The notes below the pieces were generated by a model. The model searched no databases. It had not been told where the DNA came from and worked only from the letters and a program-made list of their open reading frames with translations. 64,000 bases of DNA from Holdemania filiformis DSM 12042 (GTDB lineage: Bacteria > Bacillota_I > Bacilli_A > Erysipelotrichales > Erysipelotrichaceae): NCBI RefSeq assembly GCF_000157995.1, contig NZ_GG657553.1:286995-350994 (forward strand), in the 5' to 3' direction. The translations under genes were made by a program, and so were the position numbers. This document shows, piece by piece, positions 53,345 through 61,143 of the stretch; within the stretch, counting starts at the first letter, position 1; each line of letters opens with the position of its first letter.

Positions 53345-55186
53345 TTATTCCTCCTCGATGATTTCGACATTCTCGGTCCCGAACAAATTGTACAGTTTCT
53401 CAACGACACCTTGTTCCGGCTCGGTTTTCTCTGTATTGCCTGCTTCCTCGCAAATTTCAACCGGCGCTACATGTGCGGGTTCCGGCAGAGTTCCGCTGCG
53501 TGAGCGGGCGAGGAAATCGTTCGTTTCTATTTTAAACTGTTCCTGCGTAATCGCAAAGAGTTGTTTTCTGATTTCTAAATTTTCGTAACAAAAGCGGTTG
53601 ATCTGCGACTTCATGGCCGGATCGTTGATCTGGTTGGCCAGCGCCTGATAGGATACGCAGATCAGGATGTAATTTTCTCCGCACGCCACAATGCGTCCGT
53701 TCCGCAGAAGATTGGCAATCCGCGCACAGTTGAGATCGCGGTCGCGGCATTTCTGATCGATCAGCTTCCACTGATTTTCATCCTTCATCCGCATTTCTTT
53801 ATTTGCGCCCGCTAAGAGCTGCATCACAAATTCATAATCCAACGGTTGAATTTCGAACTCCGGATGGACTTCAACCGTTTTTTCCTGGATTACACGTCCG
53901 GTTTCTTCCGGCGGTGCCGGAAGCGGCGGCATCATTTCTAATGGCAGCGTATCTTCTGTCAAATCGGCTTCCTCCGGCATCAGCGTTGATTCGCTCTGCA
54001 CTTCCGGCCGAGGCTTTCCCGTTGAGGCCTGAGGCGAAGCTGGAATTGACGGAGCTGTCGCCGGCTGGGAATAAACAGGCGGAATCACCGCAGCGGTGCG
54101 CCGGGATTGATCCAATTCTGCCATCATTTTCAATACCGCAACCTCAAAATAGGAAGCAGCGCTGCTGGCAGTGCGGTATTTTTCCAAGGTTTCCATCAAG
54201 ATATCGATCAGCGCTAATAAATCGCGCGAGCTTTTTCCGTTGATGATCGCATTGGCTTCTGTTTCATTAATCTTATTTAATAACGTAACATCCTGAGTAT
54301 AAATGAAAATGACGCACTCTTTCAGGATTTCGATCAGATCGGAAGTCAAACGTTTAATATCGACGCCTTTTTCGTTCAGCAGGCGGATTTTCTCCAACAA
54401 AGACTGAGCCTGATGCTGGAAAATCCACTGAAGCATCTCGATCTTCTCACTCACGGTCGTGATCCCGTAAATTTCATTCACATGTGCGGCAGTGATGTGA
54501 TTCTGTGCATACGCAATGCATTGATCCATGATGCTCAAGGCATCGCGCATTCCGCCGTCAGCCAGCTGAGCGACTAATCGCAGCGCTTCATCCTCACATT
54601 CGATGTGTTCTTGTTCCAGAACGCAGCGAACGCGTGTGATGATCTCATTTTGACCGACTTTTGAGAAATCATAGCGCTGACACCGCGAAATGATTGTCGG
54701 CAGGACTTTCTGCGGTTCTGTCGTTGCCAGAATGAAGATAACGTGGGACGGGGGTTCTTCCAATGTTTTTAACAGAGCGTTAAAGGCGCCGGAAGACATC
54801 ATGTGAACTTCGTCGATGATATAGACTTTATAGCGCCCTTCCAGCGGTGCGTATTTTACTTTTTCAATCAGTTCGCGGACTTCGTCAACGCCATTGTTGG
54901 AAGCGGCGTCAATTTCCACAATATCGGGATGATTGCCCTGTTGAATTGCCAAACAGCTGCGGCACTGATTGCATGGCGCATTCTGTTGATCTTCACAGTT
55001 CACCGCTTTCGCTAACAGCTTGGCGATTGTTGTTTTTCCGGTTCCGCGTGGGCCGCAGAATAAATACGCGTGGGCTATTTTATTTTGTTTTACCGCGTTT
55101 TTCAGCGTAGTGACAATGTGCTGCTGACCTACGACTTCTTCAAAGGAGGATGGTCGGTAAGTCCGATATAACGCTTTATAACTCAT
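53345..55186 (-). CDS. dnaX: DNA polymerase III gamma/tau subunit
   Basis: 613 residues. AAA+ clamp-loader core (about 1-240): Walker A CGPRGTGKTTIAK, zinc-binding Cys set (CEDQQNAPCNQCRSC), Walker B/DEAx region VYIIDEVHMMS, and the SRC motif ISRCQRYDF. A collar domain follows, then a Pro-rich linker (about 375-435) and the tau-type C-terminal domain. An A6 run plus stem-loop at codons 435-437 could give a shorter gamma (see the separate feature). A TATAAT at 55215-55220 suggests a promoter between tadA and dnaX. Confidence 0.95.
   Translation of the reverse strand: MSYKALYRTYRPSSFEEVVGQQHIVTTLKNAVKQNKIAHAYLFCGPRGTGKTTIAKLLAKAVNCEDQQNAPCNQCRSCLAIQQGNHPDIVEIDAASNNGVDEVRELIEKVKYAPLEGRYKVYIIDEVHMMSSGAFNALLKTLEEPPSHVIFILATTEPQKVLPTIISRCQRYDFSKVGQNEIITRVRCVLEQEHIECEDEALRLVAQLADGGMRDALSIMDQCIAYAQNHITAAHVNEIYGITTVSEKIEMLQWIFQHQAQSLLEKIRLLNEKGVDIKRLTSDLIEILKECVIFIYTQDVTLLNKINETEANAIINGKSSRDLLALIDILMETLEKYRTASSAASYFEVAVLKMMAELDQSRRTAAVIPPVYSQPATAPSIPASPQASTGKPRPEVQSESTLMPEEADLTEDTLPLEMMPPLPAPPEETGRVIQEKTVEVHPEFEIQPLDYEFVMQLLAGANKEMRMKDENQWKLIDQKCRDRDLNCARIANLLRNGRIVACGENYILICVSYQALANQINDPAMKSQINRFCYENLEIRKQLFAITQEQFKIETNDFLARSRSGTLPEPAHVAPVEICEEAGNTEKTEPEQGVVEKLYNLFGTENVEIIEEE
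53841..53884 (-). other. Candidate programmed frameshift or slippage site in dnaX
   Basis: On the minus strand codons 435-437 read GAA AAA ACG (A6 at 53878-53883). A perfect 10-bp stem follows and overlaps: AACGGTTGAA (53870-53879) with TTCAACCGTT (53841-53850), loop 19 nt. A -1 shift after AAA would add Asn-Gly and stop at TGA, giving about 438 residues, near the length of E. coli gamma (431). There is almost no spacer between run and stem, and the phase does not fit a tandem AAA-AAG slip, so it may act by transcript slippage or not at all. Confidence 0.4.
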
Positions 55187-55276
55187 GCCTGATTCCTCCT
55201 TCGCTGACTTACTTATTATAACAAAAATGAGCCGTCATTAAAATGAAAACCCATTTTTTTACGATATTCGTTTCTG

Positions 55277-55822
55277 TTATTTTTTGGCGTCCTGACAGGC
55301 TTGTCCCGGAATGGAAGACGCTGCGGATTTTTGTTCTTTCTGTGCGTTTTTCTTTATTCTTTTTTGTTTGAAAAAGGTTTTAAGAAGCATGGCGCAGTCA
55401 ACGCTCAGCACTCCGCCCAGCACTTCGGGATAATGATTAAAACCAGGGATATCATAAAGGTTAAAACATGTTCCGACGCTTCCGCCCTTCGGATCCGCAG
55501 CGCCGTATACCACCTTTGCGATCCGCGACTGAAGAATCGCCCCGGCGCACATCGGGCAAGGTTCCAGCGTAACGTAAAGGACACAGTCTTCCAGACGCCA
55601 GGATCCGGTTTTCCGGCAGGCTTTCTCAATTGCGACGATTTCCGCATGAGCCAGGGATGATTGCTTCTTTTCCCGCAGATTATGGCCCCGTGCAAGGATC
55701 TTTCCATCATGGACAAGAACTGCTCCGATAGGAACTTCGTCCAAAGCTTCTGCTTTTCTGGCTTCTTTGATCGCCTGACGCATGAAGTATTCATCATTTT
55801 TACTTTTACTGTTTTCCGCCAT
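55277..55822 (-). CDS. tadA: tRNA-specific adenosine deaminase
   Basis: 181 residues. Zinc and catalytic residues: HAEIVAIEKAC and EPCPMCAGAI. It converts A34 to inosine in tRNA-Arg. A basic Lys-rich tail (about 155-181) extends past the usual family end. The SRP RNA gene lies 30 nt upstream, the common Bacillota order tadA-dnaX near ffs. Confidence 0.93.
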   Translation of the reverse strand: MAENSKSKNDEYFMRQAIKEARKAEALDEVPIGAVLVHDGKILARGHNLREKKQSSLAHAEIVAIEKACRKTGSWRLEDCVLYVTLEPCPMCAGAILQSRIAKVVYGAADPKGGSVGTCFNLYDIPGFNHYPEVLGGVLSVDCAMLLKTFFKQKRIKKNAQKEQKSAASSIPGQACQDAKK

Positions 55823-55852
55823 ATTCTGAACCTCGATTCAAGAAAATAAAAA

Positions 55853-55927
55853 GGGTACACACAAACAGGGATTCTTATGGCTGCTACCTTCCGGTCCTGA
55901 CCAGGTTCAAATATGTTTGTTGTACCG
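55853..55927 (-). ncRNA. ffs: Small bacterial signal recognition particle RNA (4.5S type)
   Basis: About 75 nt with the domain IV core GTCAGGACCGGAAGGTAGCA, including the GGAA tetraloop and the symmetric internal loop. The ends pair (GGTACA with TGTACC) and are followed by TTTTT. Binds Ffh for co-translational targeting. Confidence 0.95.
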
Positions 55928-55933
55928 TTTATT

Positions 55934-55962
55934 ATTATACTCAATCCTTGCTTAAACCGCAA
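55934..55962 (-). promoter_or_regulatory. Promoter of the SRP RNA
   Basis: TTGCGG (55957-55962), 17-bp spacer, perfect TATAAT (55934-55939), about 7 bp before the RNA. Confidence 0.8.
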
Positions 55963-56021
55963 GTGACTGCCTGGCTTTTTTGACACAAACTCTTCATAAG
56001 CCTTAATGAGAAAATTTTGAA

Positions 56022-56037
56022 TGTTTCATGTGAAACA
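56022..56037. other. Near-perfect parS-like site
   Basis: TGTTTCATGTGAAACA differs from the parS consensus (TGTTTCACGTGAAACA) at one central base and sits in a 22-bp GAATG...CATTC palindrome. Intergenic, 1.6 kb from the next parS. Confidence 0.5.
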
Positions 56038-56112
56038 TTCCAGATGAATTCAAAGAAAATATTCTGTTGTTTAATCAATTTCAAATCATTTATCCGTTAT
56101 ATATGATTATTC

Positions 56113-56421
56113 TTATTGATCTTTGTCATTCACAACTCGGATGACTTTTCCCACCCCGACTGCGTTTCTTCCTTCCATGATCTGAAACGTTTGACCCTCC
56201 TTCACCTGATCATAGTGACTGTCCTGAAAAGTAAATTTGATTTCCGCTGTCGTCCATGTATCAAATTCTGATATAGAACAATCCGTAAAGGTAATACCCC
56301 AGTATTCATCCGGATTCTGCCCTTCGAACAGGGCATCGGGCCGGTATCCTACGACTGGCAGATATTGGCGCTTGTTGGAATAAAAGAACACTTCGGATAG
56401 GATGACTTTGTTATCTTTCAT
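56113..56421 (-). CDS. Small protein resembling EF-Tu domain III
   Basis: 102 residues. The C-terminal half (KEGQTFQIMEGRNAVGVGKVIRV) follows the EF-Tu C-terminal barrel pattern (FAIREGGRTVGAGVVTKV). No GTPase domain is present, so it is a free-standing beta-barrel. Related small proteins are known in Bacillota but their role is unclear. Own ribosome site (AAAGGTG). A parS-like site lies downstream of it. Confidence 0.6.
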   Translation of the reverse strand: MKDNKVILSEVFFYSNKRQYLPVVGYRPDALFEGQNPDEYWGITFTDCSISEFDTWTTAEIKFTFQDSHYDQVKEGQTFQIMEGRNAVGVGKVIRVVNDKDQ

Positions 56422-56549
56422 AAAAACACCTTTCCTTTGATATAAACTAACAAGTTCGCATTCTTTCTATTAAACTTTGTTTAATCAACAGTTACAGAAG
56501 ACTATTGATAAAGACGTAGTCTTTAAATGTCTTCAGTTATACTTTAAGC

Positions 56550-57539
56550 TTAAAAATCAATTTTAATTGTCTCATAAGCTTCTCTTGATGGATTGCCATC
56601 ACAAAACTGGATTTTCTCATCATTGAGATCATAAATCACAGACCAGACTGTATCTCCGCCGCGTTTGCGGTCATATTGACATAGAAATCCTTGTTTTCCC
56701 ATTAATACGTATTTTAAGTATTCCATACTTAGCACATTTTGATGTTGAAAGGCTTTCTGACACGTTTTCAATCGCAGTCCTGATTCCATATCATCAATAT
56801 TCCTTGGATTATAGGGTTTCATGACATCGCTGACAAACTGATTTACTGCGTATAAGATAGGATGAGATTGAATGATCTCAATATGCTGAGCACTGCATTC
56901 AACAACCGCTTTGTTTCCTGTGCAGTCGGCCATCGTTAAGACCTGAGATGAACCAATCTTCATCTTTTTGAGCATAGCAATTGCTTCATCCACGCTCGCA
57001 CAGTGCTCTAATAAGATCCTGACGATCATTCCAGCGTTTAAGCCGCTATGTTTTTGTGCGCTGTAAATAAAAGTCAGTCCAACTGCGAAGCCTTTTTCAT
57101 TCATTCCGTCTTCCATTTCAACAAAAGCCGTTGTGTTTCCTGTAAAAGCATAGCCTGACGTTGGTTTAATGACACAATGACTATACATCGTCTGCATCGC
57201 TGTCAAAAAATCACTGTTTCTTCCTAATAAGAGATGGCCGCGATGATCTAATCCTGTAATACAGGTACAGAAATTCATTGCGGTATAAACATACATACTT
57301 AATAAGAATTGAGTCAATGCCTCCGCATCGCATCCGTTTCCCTGCGCCACTCCTTCAATTTCTTCCAGAATCGCCGGATAATCAGATTTATACAGGAATT
57401 TTACGGATTCACTGTACTCTTTTCGTTCTTTCGTACCGGAAGGCAACATTGAGGACAGATTAACGCCTTGTTCCGCAAAATATTTTCCATATTGAAAACC
57501 AATCTCTCGCGGAGTTCCAACTAAATTTAAATTGTTCAT
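56550..57539 (-). CDS. C45/acyl-coenzyme A:6-APA acyltransferase-like Ntn hydrolase
   Basis: 329 residues. The nucleophile region FCTCITGLDHRGHLLLGRNSDF (near 91) matches peptidase C45/choloylglycine hydrolase-type enzymes, which mature by cutting before a Cys. Later motifs GMNEKGFAVGLTFI and ILLEHCASVDEAIAMLK fit. Which of the two cysteines is the nucleophile is not certain. Substrate could be an N-acyl amino acid, penicillin or a bile salt. GGAGAG site; a parS lies just upstream. Confidence 0.8.
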   Translation of the reverse strand: MNNLNLVGTPREIGFQYGKYFAEQGVNLSSMLPSGTKERKEYSESVKFLYKSDYPAILEEIEGVAQGNGCDAEALTQFLLSMYVYTAMNFCTCITGLDHRGHLLLGRNSDFLTAMQTMYSHCVIKPTSGYAFTGNTTAFVEMEDGMNEKGFAVGLTFIYSAQKHSGLNAGMIVRILLEHCASVDEAIAMLKKMKIGSSQVLTMADCTGNKAVVECSAQHIEIIQSHPILYAVNQFVSDVMKPYNPRNIDDMESGLRLKTCQKAFQHQNVLSMEYLKYVLMGKQGFLCQYDRKRGGDTVWSVIYDLNDEKIQFCDGNPSREAYETIKIDF

Positions 57540-57675
57540 CTTCTATTCTCTCCTGATTTCAGGAGCTGGCGCCAACCCCACAATTAGGATAATTGAATAA
57601 AAATTACTTGTCTATGCTTAAATTTTATTCTTAATTTTCTTTTACTTTTCCGAAAATTCACTTATCTTATTCTGA

Positions 57676-57691
57676 TGTTTCACGTGAAACA
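57676..57691. other. parS site (perfect)
   Basis: TGTTTCACGTGAAACA, identical to the Bacillus consensus, extended to an 18-bp palindrome. Intergenic between the C45-like hydrolase and GNAT genes. Loading site for ParB. Confidence 0.93.
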
Positions 57692-57724
57692 TTCAAACTG
57701 ACTGTTTGTAACGGCATTCCTCGA

Positions 57725-58150
57725 TTATGAACGTTTCCATTGCATGAGAAACTCGATTTCGCCTGTTTCCTCATCAATAAGCTGTTCATGAATGACGAAA
57801 CCTTCCTTAAGATAAAATTTCAAGGCTCTCTGATTCTTTTGATATACGTTCAGCGTCAACACTTCGTTTCTTGTCTTTGCCCATTCAATCAAAGAATGTC
57901 CAATCCCTCTTGATTGAAAGTTGCAATTCACAAATAAACCTTCGATCTTGGTTTCATTCATTCCAATGAAACCGACGATATTACCCTCAATCTCCGCAAC
58001 TTGAATAAGACTATGGGGAAGCATTTTCCTCACTTCTTCTTTATTTTTCTCCCAATAATCGGCTTCAATAAACGAATGAGCCTGCCGATTGCTTTCCAAC
58101 CAGATCTGAATGACAGGATCAAGATCGTCTGTTTTCATCTTTCTTAACAT
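57725..58150 (-). CDS. GNAT-family acetyltransferase
   Basis: 141 residues. Acetyl-CoA site GLFVNCNFQSRGIGHSLIEWAK (near 76-97) preceded by GNIVGFIGMNE. Substrate not known; the size fits RimI-like or small-molecule acetyltransferases. GGAGG site upstream. The serS terminator overlaps its 5' flank. Confidence 0.88.
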   Translation of the reverse strand: MLRKMKTDDLDPVIQIWLESNRQAHSFIEADYWEKNKEEVRKMLPHSLIQVAEIEGNIVGFIGMNETKIEGLFVNCNFQSRGIGHSLIEWAKTRNEVLTLNVYQKNQRALKFYLKEGFVIHEQLIDEETGEIEFLMQWKRS

Positions 58151-58168
58151 TTTTTCCTCCTTATCAAT

Positions 58169-58193
58169 GAAAAAGGGGTTTGATTTCCCCCTT
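58169..58193 (-). terminator. Terminator after serS
   Basis: AAGGGG (58173-58178) with CCCCTT (58188-58193), followed on the minus strand by TTTTTC. Confidence 0.75.
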
Positions 58194-58198
58194 CATCA

Positions 58199-59482
58199 CT
58201 ATTTTTTCTCGATTTTAGTCTTTCCGCCCATATACATTCTTAACGGTTCAGGAATATTTACCGTCCCGTCAGCGTTTAAATTGTTTTCCAGGAAAGCGAT
58301 CAGCATTCTAGGCGGCGCAACCACCGTGTTGTTCAAAGTGTGTGCAAAATACTTGCCTTCTTTACCCTGAATACGAATGCCTAAACGACGAGCCTGCGCA
58401 TCGCCCAGATTGGAACAGCTTCCAACTTCAAAATACTTCTTCTGACGCGGAGACCAGGCTTCGACGTCGCAGCTCTTTACTTTCAGATCCGCCAGGTCGC
58501 CCGAGCAGCATTCCAGCGTTCTGACCGGAATATCCAGCGAACGGAAGAAATCGACCGAGTTCTTCCACAACTGATCATACCAGTGTTTAGAATCTTCCGG
58601 CTTGCAGACAACGATCATTTCCTGTTTTTCAAACTGATGAATCCGATAAACACCGCGTTCTTCAATGCCGTGCGCCCCTACTTCTTTACGGAAGCATGGG
58701 GAATAAGACGTCAGCGTCTGCGGAAGCTGTTCTTCATCAATAATCGTATCAATGAACTTACCAATCATGGAATGTTCGCTGGTACCAATCAAATACAGGT
58801 CTTCCCCTTCGATTTTATACATCATGTTTTCCATTTCCGCAAAGCTCATGACGCCTGTGACCACATCGCTGCGAATCATAAACGGCGGGATGTAATAGGT
58901 AAAGCCACGATCGATCATGAAATCCCGCGCATAGGACAGAATTGCGGAATGCAGACGGGCAATATCGCCTTTTAAATAGTAGAAACCATTTCCACTTGTT
59001 TTCCGGGCACTGTCCAGATCAATTCCATCAAACGACTCCATGATGTCCGTATGATAAGGAATCTCATAATCAGGAACAACTGGCTCGCCGAATTTCTCAA
59101 TTTCAACGTTTTCACTATCATCTTTGCCAATCGGTACTGTTTCATCAATGATATTCGGCAGCACAAGCATAATCTTTTTGATCTCCGCCGCTAATTCTTC
59201 TTCCTTCACTTCCAGATCAGCCAGTTGTTTCGCAATATTAGCGACTTCTTTCTTCGCTTCTTCCGCTTTATCCTTTAATCCCTGCTTCATGAAGCCGCCG
59301 ATCTGCTTACTGATGGCATTCCGCTGTCCCCGCAGACTATCGCCGTCGGTTTTTGCTTTTCGGAACTGCCGATCTAATTCAACAACCTTATCGACTAATT
59401 CCAACTTCTGATTCTGAAACTTCTTTTTAATGTTTTCTTTGACTACTTCTGGATTTGTACGCAACAAATTGATGTCCAGCAT
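58199..59482 (-). CDS. serS: Seryl-tRNA synthetase
   Basis: 427 residues, class II. N-terminal tRNA-binding coiled coil (about 30-100), motif 2 CFRKEVGAHGIEERGVYRIH, motif 3 PPRMLIAFLENN. AGGAGG site 7 nt upstream. Controlled by the T-box in its 378-bp leader. Confidence 0.96.
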   Translation of the reverse strand: MLDINLLRTNPEVVKENIKKKFQNQKLELVDKVVELDRQFRKAKTDGDSLRGQRNAISKQIGGFMKQGLKDKAEEAKKEVANIAKQLADLEVKEEELAAEIKKIMLVLPNIIDETVPIGKDDSENVEIEKFGEPVVPDYEIPYHTDIMESFDGIDLDSARKTSGNGFYYLKGDIARLHSAILSYARDFMIDRGFTYYIPPFMIRSDVVTGVMSFAEMENMMYKIEGEDLYLIGTSEHSMIGKFIDTIIDEEQLPQTLTSYSPCFRKEVGAHGIEERGVYRIHQFEKQEMIVVCKPEDSKHWYDQLWKNSVDFFRSLDIPVRTLECCSGDLADLKVKSCDVEAWSPRQKKYFEVGSCSNLGDAQARRLGIRIQGKEGKYFAHTLNNTVVAPPRMLIAFLENNLNADGTVNIPEPLRMYMGGKTKIEKK

Positions 59483-59504
59483 AACTATTTCCTCCTTTTA
59501 ACAT

Positions 59505-59722
59505 AAAAAAGGCCCGCCCAGTCAGGGACGATGCCTCGTGTTGCCACCCTAATTACTGATGTTTCACGTGAAACATCAGTCGCTTGAATCGTTAACGGCG
59601 ATAACCGGAAAGGTTTACTTTCACTCCGAGGTGGATTTCAGTACGGATTCACAACAGTTCTCACCAACCACTGTTTCTCTTGAGAAAATCTTGTACTTAC
59701 TTGTCCTCATCTACGTTTTAAC
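59505..59722 (-). promoter_or_regulatory. T-box riboswitch (serine) in the serS leader
   Basis: The minus-strand leader has the T-box core AGGGTGGCAACACG (59537-59550), whose TGGC would pair with the GCCA end of tRNA-Ser (G73 discriminator). A GC-rich terminator with a T6 run ends at 59505. Stem I has GATGAGGACAAGTA, typical of T-boxes; the specifier codon was not assigned with certainty (TCC triplets occur at two places). Uncharged tRNA-Ser would promote readthrough into serS. The 26-bp parS palindrome occupies the stem III position. Confidence 0.93.
59555..59580. other. parS site inside the T-box leader (26-bp palindrome)
   Basis: The perfect parS TGTTTCACGTGAAACA (59560-59575) is the centre of a perfect 26-bp palindrome (59555-59580), 4 nt 5' of the T-box core in the transcript. 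In RNA it would form a hairpin; in DNA it is a ParB loading site. Confidence 0.93.
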
Positions 59723-59728
59723 ATCTTC

Positions 59729-59757
59729 ATTTTAATCAAGCCACATTTTTTTGTCAA
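59729..59757 (-). promoter_or_regulatory. Promoter of serS
   Basis: TTGACA (59752-59757), 17-bp spacer, TAAAAT (59729-59734). Starts the T-box leader near 59722. Confidence 0.8.
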
Positions 59758-59860
59758 TGGATAAAACAAAACCAATGCGTTTCTAGTTCCTTTCCCTTCA
59801 GTTTGGCTTGAAACAAAGAAAATAAACCTTAATTAAACCTGTTTTATCTAATTTCTAAGT

Positions 59861-60844
59861 TCATGACTCTAATACTTTATGAACTGGCCGGATATATTTC
59901 CAGGTTTGCTCCGGATTGAAGTAAAAATAAAGAATCCGACCCGGCGTCGTTGTATCATAACAATATTCCGTTTCACTGAAATCAAATTCAGCCATTGCTT
60001 TTTCAACTTGTTCCTCAATACTCCGGTTTTCCTGTTCATAATTAAACGGTCCATGTTCAAATACGAGATATTCCCCTTCAGGAATCTCTGTTAAAATCAT
60101 TTGCGGAGGAACTTCACCATGATAATCTGCAGGAAGCCGCACGCCGTAACATTCTGTTCGAGGAAATCCCCAATCACACAGCCGGCCTTTTGGATCATTC
60201 ATATAAGCCATGACCTGTCCGCTGCCGCTGTTTGTTTCACTGCCTCCGTCATCATCCAGTTTTCCTTTAATACTGTCCAGTAAACCGCAGATTGTTGCCT
60301 GATCCTGTCCTGAAATCAAATTTTGTTTCTGCCAAAAATCCCAATATCCATTACTTTCATAATTTTTGATATACAGGAATTTATGAGCTGGAATTGTAAC
60401 AAAGTAAATCTTCAAGTCTTCTGTTGTTTTCATCATACCGATTTCTCCTAATCCTAAAAAGTAGCGGTCAAACGGATTGATTTTAGTGCGCAGAACGACA
60501 GGTTTCGGTCGCTTCCGATAGTCGCTGGGCGATACACCGTAGGTATGCTTGAATGAACGGGTAAACGCTTCATGAGAAGAAAAACCATAATTCAAAGCAA
60601 TTTCAAGCATGCTTTTCTCACTATCGCGCACTTCTTTTAAAGCAAACGCCAGTTTCCGATACCGCAAATAATCCCGGAACGACATTCCCGATATAGCTTT
60701 GAATTTCCGCGTCATATAAAATTCAGAATATCCTGATCGTTTCGACAAATTAGCCAGAGTTAAATCTTCATTACTCTGTTTCTTAATTTCCTCGTCGATT
60801 TCATCGACGACCTGCTGAATTTGTCTTTGCCATTCAAACATCAC
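59861..60844 (-). CDS. AraC-family regulator with GyrI-like effector domain
   Basis: 327 residues. N-terminal double HTH: LTLANLSKRSGYSEFYMTRKF and SMLEIALNYGFSSHEAFTRSF, ending GVSPSDYRKRP (about 1-110). C-terminal GyrI-like ligand domain (about 150-320; FVTIPAHKFLYIKNYES, LTEIPEGEYLVFEHG). Similar to regulators of multidrug or stress genes; the ligand is unknown. A 7-bp inverted repeat AGAAGGC/GCCTTCT (60887-60919) lies upstream and may be an autoregulatory site. Confidence 0.88.
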   Translation of the reverse strand: MMFEWQRQIQQVVDEIDEEIKKQSNEDLTLANLSKRSGYSEFYMTRKFKAISGMSFRDYLRYRKLAFALKEVRDSEKSMLEIALNYGFSSHEAFTRSFKHTYGVSPSDYRKRPKPVVLRTKINPFDRYFLGLGEIGMMKTTEDLKIYFVTIPAHKFLYIKNYESNGYWDFWQKQNLISGQDQATICGLLDSIKGKLDDDGGSETNSGSGQVMAYMNDPKGRLCDWGFPRTECYGVRLPADYHGEVPPQMILTEIPEGEYLVFEHGPFNYEQENRSIEEQVEKAMAEFDFSETEYCYDTTTPGRILYFYFNPEQTWKYIRPVHKVLES

Positions 60845-61072
60845 GTTCTTTCTCCTTCCGCTGCTTTAACTGTATTATAGAAAATCAGAAGGCTTTCCGC
60901 TTGATCTGAATTGCCTTCTTTATCTACCCGAGTTCTTTTTCCGGCTTTGTTTTCCTCATCTTTTCAACTTTTGAATAACTTGAATTATTTTCTATTTATC
61001 TATTGTTTCTTATTTCTTTTTACAGGCCTTCGTTCAATTCTTCTTTTTCCAACAATATGTATGATAAATAAA

Positions 61073-61110
61073 TTGAAAAAAAGCTATATCTACTAAGTAA
61101 TATAGCTTTT
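61073..61110 (-). terminator. Terminator after gyrB-gyrA
   Basis: AAGCTATAT (61081-61089) with ATATAGCTT (61100-61108), then T-rich on the minus strand. The rest of 60845-61143 holds only the AraC promoter region and no gene I can support. Confidence 0.85.
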
Positions 61111-61143
61111 TCTCTCATCTGTTAGCTTTGTTTCTAACGTTAT

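Noticed and set aside
60911..61096. 61-codon plus-strand frame between araC and gyrA
   Set aside because: Hydrophobic by base composition only and runs into the gyrA terminator; no ribosome site.
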